Shown here: piece after piece, positions 1 to 6,257 of the stretch
Layout of the letters: each line of letters begins with the position of its first letter
Position numbering within the stretch: position 1 is the first letter of the stretch
Notes under the pieces: generated by a model
What the model was told of the DNA's origin: nothing
What the model saw: only the letters and a program-made list of their open reading frames with translations
Database searches by the model: none
Source: Phycisphaerales bacterium
Lineage (GTDB): Bacteria > Planctomycetota > Phycisphaerae > Phycisphaerales > SM1A02
Assembly (NCBI GenBank): GCA_020427625.1
Contig: JAGQOI010000020.1
Span: 1 to 12,571 of the forward strand
Length of the DNA: 12,571 bases
Direction: 5' to 3'
Made by a program: the position numbers and the translations under genes

Positions 1-541
1 CCTCCCGCGTCCGGGCGAGCGCGGCATCGATGCGAACGAAGAAGTCGCGCCGGCGGACCGGGAACTGGAGGCAGTCGATCACGCCGCTGCGCATCGCCGC
101 CATCACGTCCGCCGGCTCGAGGCGCTCGGAGACGATGATCACGCGGGTGGAGATCCGCTGGCGATCGACGAACGACGCGAGGTCGATCGCCGTGCCGTCG
201 GAGAGTTCGAGGTCCGCGATGACGAGGTCGAACCGCTGCTCGACCATCGCCGCCTCCGCCTGGCTGCGCGAGCCGACGACGACGCACCGCTCCCCGCGGT
301 CGCGGAGCAGGGCGAGGAGATCATCGGGCCACTGGCGCCCGGGATAGACGAGCAGGATCTCCGCCGGGCCCGGTCGGGCCGGCGCGGCGACGAGTTCCTC
401 GATCGATCCGACGCCGTCCGGTCCGTTCGCGCCGGAGCCGTTCGCGCCGGAGCCGGGGGTGCCGGGTCCGGGGGTGCCGGGTCCGGGGGTGCCGGGTCCG
501 CGTGACGGGTTCGAGTCCTGATTCGGGCGGGTGTCATGCAC
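1..541 (-). CDS. Atypical response-regulator receiver protein (C-terminus beyond window edge)
   Basis: Partial protein, 180 residues visible. Residues 1-45 are a low-complexity Gly/Pro/Ser/Asn linker encoded by 15-bp tandem repeats. Residues about 60-180 have the fold pattern of a CheY-like receiver: a first strand (EILLV), a likely phosphoacceptor D110 in the strand ending LVIAD, and S138 after the next strand (VIIVS). Two conserved features are missing. The acidic pair after strand 1 is Y66-P67, and the lysine before the late proline is F160. Phosphotransfer chemistry is therefore doubtful, and it may act as a pseudo-receiver. The GTG start at 541 is chosen because the receiver frame is open from there, a GGGGAA purine tract precedes it, and it overlaps the stop of the upstream HDOD kinase by 8 bases. 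The ATG at 537 is in another frame and gives an Arg/Ser-rich non-protein. An output domain may lie beyond the window. Receiver fold is fairly sure; function is inferred. Confidence 0.75.
   Translation of the reverse strand, partial: MHDTRPNQDSNPSRGPGTPGPGTPGPGTPGSGANGSGANGPDGVGSIEELVAAPARPGPAEILLVYPGRQWPDDLLALLRDRGERCVVVGSRSQAEAAMVEQRFDLVIADLELSDGTAIDLASFVDRQRISTRVIIVSERLEPADVMAAMRSGVIDCLQFPVRRRDFFVRIDAALARTRE
425..454. repeat. Two perfect 15-bp tandem copies in linker
   Basis: The unit gttcgcgccggagcc occurs twice, at 425-439 and 440-454. Read on the minus strand it encodes a five-residue Gly/Ser/Ala/Asn unit in the linker of the atypical receiver protein. Because 15 is a multiple of 3, copy-number change would keep the frame. 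Confidence 0.9.
456..500. repeat. Three perfect 15-bp tandem copies in linker
   Basis: The unit ggggtgccgggtccg occurs three times in a row (456-470, 471-485, 486-500), next to the other 15-bp repeat pair. On the minus strand it encodes repeated Gly-Pro-Gly-Thr-Pro units in the N-terminal linker of the atypical receiver. It looks like an in-frame minisatellite, probably grown by replication slippage. Confidence 0.92.
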
Positions 542-2765
542 CGTCGATTCCCCTTCCCCCTCGGACCGCGTCGAGCACGGGTCGTGCCGCGGGCCTTCGA
601 ATACGCAGCGAGACGAGTGCCCGGGCGCCGCCGTCGGTGCGGTTCTCCAGCGAGATGCGTCCGCCGTTCGCCTGGACGAATCGTTGGGCGATCGGCAGGC
701 CGAGTCCGGGTTGTCGCCCGGCCGGCTTGTCGCTGAAGAACGGATCGAAGGCGTGCGTCATGGCGTGCTCACTCAATCCCGCGCCGTCATCCTCGACGGC
801 AAGGCTTAATCGGTCATCAATGCCCGCACGTTGAACGCGCACGATGATTCGCGTGCATCCGGGCGACTCCAGCGCATTCAGGATGATCTGGCGCAGCGCG
901 GTCCGGATCTGGTATTGATCGCCCTCGATCTCCGGAACGTCGGGCGCGAGGTCGAGGTCGATCGCGATGCCCGTCCCGGGCAGGTCCGAGACGATCTCCC
1001 GCAGCAGCGCGGGAATCGAGACGGGCTCGATCACCGAGGTCACCGGCTCGGCGACCGCCCGGAACGCCGCGATCATGTCGGCCAGCCGATGGGCCTCGTC
1101 GATGATCTGCTCGGCCATCTCCCGCGACGCGGGCTCGTCGAGGCGTCGCGCCAGGAGCTGGGCACGTCCGGAGATCACGGTGAGCGGGTTGTTCATTTCG
1201 TGGGCGGCACCGGCGGCGACCTCGCCAAGGGTCGCCAGGGTGCGGGTGCGCACGCGCTGCTCCTCGTGACGGGCGATGGCGTCGTTCGCCCGCGCCAGCA
1301 GTTCATGGCGCTGACGGGCCGTCGCCTGCGCTTCCGCGCCCCCCATCGCCGCCTGCCAGACCCGGCGCAGCATGCGCACGCGCCCGCCCGCGTCGTGCCC
1401 GTCGATCGACGCGTCGTGCGCGAGCCACGTCGTCCCCGCGTCGGAACGATGCACGAGCAGGACGTGCGGACGTTCCGCGACGTCGAACATCGCCCGCACC
1501 GGCTCGTAGCGCAACACGTCCAGCGTCGACCGCCCGTCCGGCGCCTGCGCCGACTCGACCGTCGGCGCGAGCGTCACATCATGCACGGCGCCGTCCGGCG
1601 CCATGACCACGACCTGGTCGCGTCCGGGCGCGGCCTGCTGGCGGATGCCGATGAAGCGACCGCCCCCGGCCGCGGCATGAAGCGATCGCGCCACCGCGCC
1701 GAGCACGCCGTTCGGCGTCGCGGAGCCGGCGACCTCGCTGAGGAACGTCGCGCAGGCCTGGAGCGTCGCGCGGTCGCGCTGATTCGACGCGACCTGGTGC
1801 CGCAGCGCGAGGTTCATGTGGCACAGCGCCTCGTTGGCCCGCGTGATGGACTGGAGCATGAGTTCCTGCTCGGGCGGCGTATCGAGACCGAGGGCCTCGG
1901 CCCGCTCGCTGACCGTGCGGTGCACGTGGGGCAGGAGGGTGTCGATCGCCGCGACATCGAGACCGAGACGGGACCGCAGCGCGCCTTCATCGATCAGGCG
2001 CGGCCCGTGACCGGGCGGCGCAAGATGCTGCCGCCGCACCACCGCGTCGGAGAGGGCGACGGCGACGAGCATGTCGTTCGGTTCCATCGCGAGCAGCGCC
2101 GGCGCCGGCTGGCCGTGCAGCCAGATGACCTCGACGAGATCGGGCGGCAGATTCCATTGTTCGGCGAGATGCTTGCCCGCCCGCGCCGGATCGAGACCGA
2201 GCAGACGCTCGCATGCCGCGTCGAACCCGATCACGCCGGTCTCCGCGAGGCGGCACGCCTCGTCGAGGGGTTCGGGCATGACGAGCGACAGCGCGAGGAG
2301 TCCGAGATCGTGGATGAGCCCGCCGAGGAAGGCCTCGGCCTGGACGCCGCGGTCGCCGCCGCTCTCGCGGGCGAGCCACTGGGCGAGCACGGCGACGCCG
2401 AGACTGTGTCGCCAGAACGCGGCTCGATCGAAGACGGTCGCGTCGACTTCCGAGGCGGACGCCCGTTCCATGAGGTCGAAAATCTGCACGCCGAGGACGG
2501 CGCAGCGCACCGCCTGGAAGCCGATGAGCTTGACGGCGCGATCGACGGTGTTGACGTTGGCGAAGCGTCCGCGTTCGGTCGCGCGGGCGAGTTTCACGAC
2601 GCGACTGGCGAGGGCCGGGTCGGAGGCGATGAGCGTGACGATCTCGTCGGTCTCGGTCTCGGCGCGGGCGGTCAGGTCGAGCACGCGGACCGCGATCGGC
2701 CCGAGCGTCGGCAGCGCGTCGAGACGATGGAGGACGAGTTCGAGTTGCTGGGCCTTGTCATCCAT
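534..2765 (-). CDS. HDOD domain / histidine kinase hybrid sensor
   Basis: 743-residue soluble protein with no membrane segment visible. Residues about 10-215 are an HDOD domain: an HS pair near 120, the HD pair H152-D153 in GLIHDLGLL, and the family's late EQWNLPPDLVEVIWLHG stretch. Residues about 330-480 may be a weak GAF-like sensor region, which is a tentative call. Residues about 505-725 are a full kinase core: H-box H522 in HEMNNPL, N-box N630 in ILNALE, G1 box around D659-D660 (EDDGAG), F-box FDPFF at 673-677, and G2 GLGL at 687-690. It should autophosphorylate on H522 and pass the phosphate to a receiver. The likely partner is the HTH-receiver protein encoded just upstream. The ATG start at 2765 has a GAGGA ribosome-binding site 6 bases away. 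The gene lies 51 bases after the HTH-receiver gene and overlaps the next gene by 8 bases, indicating one operon. The stimulus is unknown. Confidence 0.92.
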   Translation of the reverse strand: MDDKAQQLELVLHRLDALPTLGPIAVRVLDLTARAETETDEIVTLIASDPALASRVVKLARATERGRFANVNTVDRAVKLIGFQAVRCAVLGVQIFDLMERASASEVDATVFDRAAFWRHSLGVAVLAQWLARESGGDRGVQAEAFLGGLIHDLGLLALSLVMPEPLDEACRLAETGVIGFDAACERLLGLDPARAGKHLAEQWNLPPDLVEVIWLHGQPAPALLAMEPNDMLVAVALSDAVVRRQHLAPPGHGPRLIDEGALRSRLGLDVAAIDTLLPHVHRTVSERAEALGLDTPPEQELMLQSITRANEALCHMNLALRHQVASNQRDRATLQACATFLSEVAGSATPNGVLGAVARSLHAAAGGGRFIGIRQQAAPGRDQVVVMAPDGAVHDVTLAPTVESAQAPDGRSTLDVLRYEPVRAMFDVAERPHVLLVHRSDAGTTWLAHDASIDGHDAGGRVRMLRRVWQAAMGGAEAQATARQRHELLARANDAIARHEEQRVRTRTLATLGEVAAGAAHEMNNPLTVISGRAQLLARRLDEPASREMAEQIIDEAHRLADMIAAFRAVAEPVTSVIEPVSIPALLREIVSDLPGTGIAIDLDLAPDVPEIEGDQYQIRTALRQIILNALESPGCTRIIVRVQRAGIDDRLSLAVEDDGAGLSEHAMTHAFDPFFSDKPAGRQPGLGLPIAQRFVQANGGRISLENRTDGGARALVSLRIRRPAARPVLDAVRGGRGIDGA

Positions 2766-2804
2766 GACGGGTCCTCGCCGACGCGACGGGCGCGGCCGTC
2801 GCCC

Positions 2805-2828
2805 GCGATCACGCGATCACGCGATCTC
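2805..2828. repeat. Period-8 tandem repeat across a stop codon
   Basis: Gcgatcac at 2805-2812 and 2813-2820 is followed by the near-copy gcgatctc at 2821-2828. The repeat covers the stop codon (2817-2819) and the last codons of the HTH-receiver gene and runs into the gap before the HDOD kinase gene. Each 8-bp step changes the frame, so slippage would alter the protein's end. Confidence 0.7.
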
Positions 2829-3413
2829 CAGCAGCTCGCACATCCGATCGATGAGACGTTCGATGTTGAACGGCTTCTTCACGAAGTCGTCGCCGCCGGC
2901 CTGGAGCAGCTTCTGGATCTCGTCGGCGTTCACGACGCCGGACACGAAGATGATCTTCGTGTCCTCGAGATCGGGATTCGCCCGGACGCGCTCGCAGACG
3001 AGGTGCCCGTTGATGTCCGGCAGCATGTAGTCGAGGAGCAGGATGTGGGGTCGGAACTGCTCGGTGAGCAGGCCCGCGTCGTAGCCCGTCGACGCCGTGC
3101 GCACGTCGAAGCGATCGTCCCGCCCCAGCACGTCCACGAAGAGATCGATGATCTGGTCATCGTCGTCGACGACCAGCACGCGCCGGATCGAGCTCTCGAG
3201 CTGATCCGTCGGAATGTCGTTCGCCTTCATGAACCGGACGAGATCCGCCCGCGGAATGCGACGGAACTTGGAGCCGGGCACACGGAACCCCTGGAGACGC
3301 CCGCTGTCGAAGCAGCGGATGATCGTCTGCTGGGACACCTTGCACAGCTCGGCCGCCTCGCCGGTCGTGAAGACCTGCTTCTTGGCCAGTTCCTTGACGT
3401 CCCGCTTGCTCAT
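2817..3413 (-). CDS. HTH (excisionase/MerR-like) plus receiver response regulator
   Basis: 198-residue response regulator with the DNA-binding part at the N-terminus, the reverse of the usual order. Residues about 12-62 are an excisionase-type winged helix-turn-helix: FTTGEAAELCKVSQQTIIRCFDSGRLQGFRVPGSKFRRI, split here as FTTGEAAELC then KVSQQTIIRC and onward. Residues about 77-197 are a complete canonical receiver: acidic pair D83-D84, phosphoacceptor D128 in LLLDYMLPD, S158 in IIFVSG, and K180 in VKKPF. It should bind DNA under phosphorylation control, with the adjacent HDOD kinase the obvious phosphodonor. The ATG start at 3413 has a GGAG ribosome-binding site 9 bases upstream. It is the first gene of the three-gene cassette. 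Two inverted repeats in its leader are possible self-regulatory sites. The fusion type is one I associate with planctomycetes, from memory rather than from a search. Confidence 0.93.
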   Translation of the reverse strand: MSKRDVKELAKKQVFTTGEAAELCKVSQQTIIRCFDSGRLQGFRVPGSKFRRIPRADLVRFMKANDIPTDQLESSIRRVLVVDDDDQIIDLFVDVLGRDDRFDVRTASTGYDAGLLTEQFRPHILLLDYMLPDINGHLVCERVRANPDLEDTKIIFVSGVVNADEIQKLLQAGGDDFVKKPFNIERLIDRMCELLEIA

Positions 3414-3427
3414 GAGAAGACACTCCA

Positions 3428-3440
3428 GATCCGGCGGATC
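3428..3440. promoter_or_regulatory. Inverted repeat in HTH-receiver leader
   Basis: GATCC-ggc-GGATC, a perfect 5+5 palindrome with a 3-base spacer, 15 bases upstream of the HTH-receiver ATG and just beyond its ribosome-binding site. It could be an operator for the protein's own HTH or an RNA stem. This is a sequence observation; the role is inferred. Confidence 0.35.
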
Positions 3441-3447
3441 TCCGGGC

Positions 3448-3462
3448 CCGAGACCATCTCGG
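3448..3462. promoter_or_regulatory. Second inverted repeat in HTH-receiver leader
   Basis: CCGAGA-cca-TCTCGG, a perfect 6+6 palindrome with a 3-base spacer, 7 bases beyond the first palindrome. The paired placement in front of a DNA-binding regulator suggests autoregulation. A chance palindrome in GC-rich DNA is possible. Confidence 0.35.
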
Positions 3463-3574
3463 CCCAGACCACCCAGAATCCCCGCCTTGTCTTCGACCGT
3501 CCCGCATCAGCACGTTAGGACGCGACCACCCCCCGGACGCGCCGCGCCCATGCAGGTGGACTCGGCTCGCCCGC

Positions 3575-3590
3575 CGCGTGTCTTCACGCG
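3575..3590 (-). terminator. Hairpin after tsaB, possible weak terminator
   Basis: CGCGTG-TCTT-CACGCG forms a 6-bp GC-rich stem with a 4-base loop, starting 4 bases after the tsaB stop. No T-run follows on the minus strand, so it is not a classic intrinsic terminator. It may mark the 3' end of the tsaB transcript or stabilise it. Confidence 0.35.
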
Positions 3591-3594
3591 TGCG

Positions 3595-4314
3595 TTATTG
3601 GATGCCGTGACGAAGCCGCCAGAGCGTGACCGCCTCCGGCTCGCGCGCATACACGGGCGATAATCGAAGCGCGTCCGTCACGACCCCCGCCGACCAGCGC
3701 GCGGACGCCTCCGCAAGGCACGCCGCGGCACCGAACACCGGCTCGACGAGCGGCACCGCGCCCGCATCGCACCGCGCCCGGAGCGCCTCCGGCGTGAACC
3801 GATCGCCGCACACCACGTCGATGCCGTCGAGCGCGATCGCGCCCGCGTCCACGAGTCCCGGCTCACCCTCGATCGTCCACCGCGCACCGGTCCGCACGAC
3901 GGTCGTCAACCAGCACGACTCGCCCTTCGAGGCGAGGATCACGTGCGCCCGCGCCGCCGGCGGCGCGATCGACGCCGCGGCGACCAGCGCGCTCGGCACC
4001 GCGACGAGCCGCGCCCCGATCGCCTCGGCCAGGCCCTTCGCCGTCGCGACCGCGATCCGCAGTCCGGTAAACCCGCCCGGACCGACGGAGACCGCCACCG
4101 CCTCCAGGTCCAGCGCCCGCACGCCCGCACGGGCGCAGACCCGGTCGATCGCCGGCAGCAGGTCGTCGTCGTGCCGGTCGCGGGTCGCGAGCGCCTCCTC
4201 GTGCACGCGACCGGACGCCTCGCGCAGAGCGACCTCGCCGCGGCGCTGTGACGTCTCGATGGCAAGCATGGTGAGGTGGGGCACGACGCCCATGGTAGCC
4301 GCGGGCGCGGTCAT
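3595..4314 (-). CDS. tsaB: tRNA N6-adenosine threonylcarbamoyltransferase subunit TsaB
   Basis: Non-catalytic partner of TsaD in making t6A37 on ANN-decoding tRNAs, in the cytoplasm. The family N-terminal strand MLAIETS is at residues 16-22, the signature GPGGFTGLRIAVATAKGLA follows at about 79-97, and the usual C-terminal pattern PVYAREPEAV ends the protein. Length is 239 residues from the ATG at 4314, or 224 from the ATG at 4269, which matches most family members' first residue. The 4314 start is given because it overlaps the upstream stop as ATGA, suggesting translational coupling, and the extra codons have coding-like third bases. No clear ribosome-binding site supports either start. It is the last gene of the minus-strand run and is followed by a hairpin. 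It has no obvious functional link to the sulfur genes upstream. Identity is firm; the start is uncertain. Confidence 0.92.
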   Translation of the reverse strand: MTAPAATMGVVPHLTMLAIETSQRRGEVALREASGRVHEEALATRDRHDDDLLPAIDRVCARAGVRALDLEAVAVSVGPGGFTGLRIAVATAKGLAEAIGARLVAVPSALVAAASIAPPAARAHVILASKGESCWLTTVVRTGARWTIEGEPGLVDAGAIALDGIDVVCGDRFTPEALRARCDAGAVPLVEPVFGAAACLAEASARWSAGVVTDALRLSPVYAREPEAVTLWRLRHGIQ

Positions 4315-5192
4315 TCGGCGCTGATCGCGCCGAGCGGGATCACCGCGTAGGCCGCGTCCTCCGTCGTCGGCGGCGCGGCGAGGTCGATGGGCAGGACGGC
4401 GCCGTGTTCGTGGTCGCTGTTGAGGATGATCGACAGCGCCGTTCGCGCCTCGAAACCCGTCTCGGCGTGCTCGTGTCCGAGACAGAACAGCCGGACGTCC
4501 CAGGCATCCGCGAGCCGCGCGAGATGCTCGGCATCGTGTCCCCGACCCCACGTCATGAGATAGGCCGCGCCGGTGCGCGACTCGTAGTCCGCCTCGACGA
4601 GATCCCGATCGAGCACGCCGAGGTCGAACCGGTCCATGTCACGGGCGGCGGGCACGGAGTGGGCGCAGAGCACTCCGGAGGCGCTGACGAGGGCGAGGGG
4701 CATGGCGCGGATGAACGCGTCAATCGCGTCGGCGACTTCGGCCCAGTCGTCGCCGAACACGAATTCGAGTCCGGCGTCGAAGAGCTCGCAGTTGTTGCCC
4801 GCGCCCTTGCTCACGCCCTTGCCGGTCATCTGGGCGAGTTCGTGGTTCGCAAGCAGCGGGTGAACCTGCGCGGGATAGCGCGTGACGAGTTCGGCGACGC
4901 GACCGAGCACCCGGTAACTCAGGTCGACGCCGTTCACGAGACGCTCGGAATGGATCATCTCGTGCAGGACGACGTGATGGTCCGGCGCGGCCTCGAGACG
5001 TGCGAGTCGGCGGATCTTCGCGAGGTGGACCGGATTGTCGTGCAGGTCACCGGTCGCGAGCAGGCGTCCGGTCGCGGGCAGGCGGACGGTCGAGCGGACG
5101 CGGAACGGCGCCGTGAGCAGCGTCTCCGCCGCCCGGTTGAACAGCGCCGCCGTCGGTTCGGCGCGCCGCAGGTCGATCGCGTCCGTCTGCAT
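4311..5192 (-). CDS. Calcineurin-like metallophosphoesterase
   Basis: 293-residue cytoplasmic protein with no signal peptide. Metal-binding blocks of the calcineurin-like phosphoesterase fold are visible: GDLHDNP (D49, H51), NHE (N116, H117), CAHS (H178) and GHEH (H240, H242). The usual second block GDxxDRG is not present; the matching stretch reads VVLHEMIHSERLVNGVD (about 74-90), where Glu or His may bind metal instead. The GNHD block has Glu in place of Asp. It is likely a phosphodiesterase or phosphatase of unknown substrate. The ATG at 5192 is the only sensible start by domain position; no good ribosome-binding site is seen. It sits 58 bases after the EEP gene and overlaps tsaB by 4 bases (ATGA). 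Substrate cannot be told from the sequence. Confidence 0.85.
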   Translation of the reverse strand: MQTDAIDLRRAEPTAALFNRAAETLLTAPFRVRSTVRLPATGRLLATGDLHDNPVHLAKIRRLARLEAAPDHHVVLHEMIHSERLVNGVDLSYRVLGRVAELVTRYPAQVHPLLANHELAQMTGKGVSKGAGNNCELFDAGLEFVFGDDWAEVADAIDAFIRAMPLALVSASGVLCAHSVPAARDMDRFDLGVLDRDLVEADYESRTGAAYLMTWGRGHDAEHLARLADAWDVRLFCLGHEHAETGFEARTALSIILNSDHEHGAVLPIDLAAPPTTEDAAYAVIPLGAISAE

Positions 5193-5250
5193 GGGCGCAG
5201 CATAGCCGATCCCCCGCCGCCGACGATCGGTCGGGGCGCGCCTGAACGGG

Positions 5251-6237
5251 TCACGGCGCCGGCGCCCCGGCCGGCACGATCCAGCCGATCTGGGCGCGGT
5301 GGCGCCCGACGCCGGGATCGACGAGGTCGTATCGCGACGCCCGCCAGTCGGACGACAGGAGCAGATGATCGAGGTGGAACACCGGCCAGCGACGCGGGTA
5401 ACTCGCGCCGAACCCCCGCCCCGCCTCGTCGAAGGCGTGGTGCGCCTCGGGGAACATGAGTCGGATCGCGCGGCTGTCGCGGAGCATGTTGAAGTCACCG
5501 ACGACGAGATCCGGCGGCGGAAGGTGCTTCGCGTCGAGGAAACGCCCGACCTGCTCGGCGATCGCAAGCCGGGAGAGTTCCGGGTCCGACGGCAGGTCGA
5601 GCATGTAGATGATGATCGGGCGCCCGAGGACGCTCGTCGCGTCGATCTCGGCGAGCCCGACGAAGACGGCATCGTTGGCGCCGATCCACTCGCAGCGCAG
5701 GATGGGCAGGCGCGACAGGACGGCGAATGTGCCGAGCGACGACACGCGACCCTCCGGTCCGAGCCAGGCGGTGATCTCCGGCGCCCCGGGCGCGCTGCCC
5801 GGGTTCGAGAGCACGGTGACGTCGCCGTCGAGCCCGATGAGCGCGTTCACGAAGTTCGGCGTGCCCCCGGGACGACAGTGCGTGAGGTTCCAGTGCACGA
5901 CCCGCAGACCCTCGCGGGGCCCGTCGCCGGGGCGCAGGAAGCGGTGTTCGAAGGCGAGGAACCAGGTCGCGAGCACGATGAAGACGATCGCCCACCGCCC
6001 GGCAAAACGACGGCCGGCCGGGTACGACGCGACGGCCGCGACAAACGACGCCGCGAGCGCGACCGGCGTCGGGATCCACGACAGCCACTGGCTCCACCAC
6101 GTGCCGTCGGACATGAGTTGTCCGATCGCCCAGGCGAGGATGGCGAGCGTCGCGAGCCCGCCGCCGGTCCAGGCGACGGCGCGGGCGAGCGGCCGGGCGC
6201 GTCGGCGGGGGCGAGGTCGCGAACGGGGTCGAGCCAT
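5251..6237 (-). CDS. Membrane-anchored endonuclease/exonuclease/phosphatase-fold protein
   Basis: 328 residues. A basic N-terminus (Arg-rich, 1-20) is followed by three hydrophobic segments at about 19-42, 55-74 and 82-97, then an EEP domain at about 110-325. Visible EEP motifs are HWN (N117), GDFN (D248, N250) and HLDH (D290, H291). Two usual catalytic parts differ: the Glu after strand 2 is absent (the stretch reads VTVLSNPG), and the final S-D-H is G-R-H at 311-313. Activity is therefore doubtful or altered. The layout resembles three-TM EEP family proteins of unknown function found in many bacteria. The ATG at 6237 has a GGAG site 6 bases upstream. The gene starts 20 bases after the permease gene, so co-transcription is likely. 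Topology would place the domain after the third segment on the outer face if the basic start is inside. Confidence 0.85.
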   Translation of the reverse strand: MARPRSRPRPRRRARPLARAVAWTGGGLATLAILAWAIGQLMSDGTWWSQWLSWIPTPVALAASFVAAVASYPAGRRFAGRWAIVFIVLATWFLAFEHRFLRPGDGPREGLRVVHWNLTHCRPGGTPNFVNALIGLDGDVTVLSNPGSAPGAPEITAWLGPEGRVSSLGTFAVLSRLPILRCEWIGANDAVFVGLAEIDATSVLGRPIIIYMLDLPSDPELSRLAIAEQVGRFLDAKHLPPPDLVVGDFNMLRDSRAIRLMFPEAHHAFDEAGRGFGASYPRRWPVFHLDHLLLSSDWRASRYDLVDPGVGRHRAQIGWIVPAGAPAP

Positions 6238-6257
6238 GTCGGACTCCGGAGGTCGGA

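Larger units (their letters stand above)
3414..3594. promoter_or_regulatory. Intergenic leader upstream of the HTH-receiver gene
   Basis: 181 bases between tsaB and the HTH-receiver gene, both read on the minus strand. It holds a small hairpin just after the tsaB stop and two inverted repeats close to the HTH-receiver start. The signalling cassette promoter should lie here if it is transcribed separately from tsaB. No convincing -35/-10 pair was found. Confidence 0.45.

Noticed and set aside
425..500. CRISPR-like array
   Set aside because: The repeats are direct 15-bp units with no spacers and lie in frame inside a coding linker.
139..537. Minus-strand frame starting at the ATG at 537
   Set aside because: It gives an Arg/Ser/Pro-rich sequence with no fold. 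The neighbouring frame from the GTG at 541 encodes a receiver that stays open to the window edge.
831..3518. 895-residue plus-strand open frame antisense to the HDOD kinase and HTH-receiver genes
   Set aside because: It has no recognisable domain and is Arg/Asp/His-rich. It mirrors two genes with complete, motif-rich protein families, and such long antisense frames are expected at this GC content.
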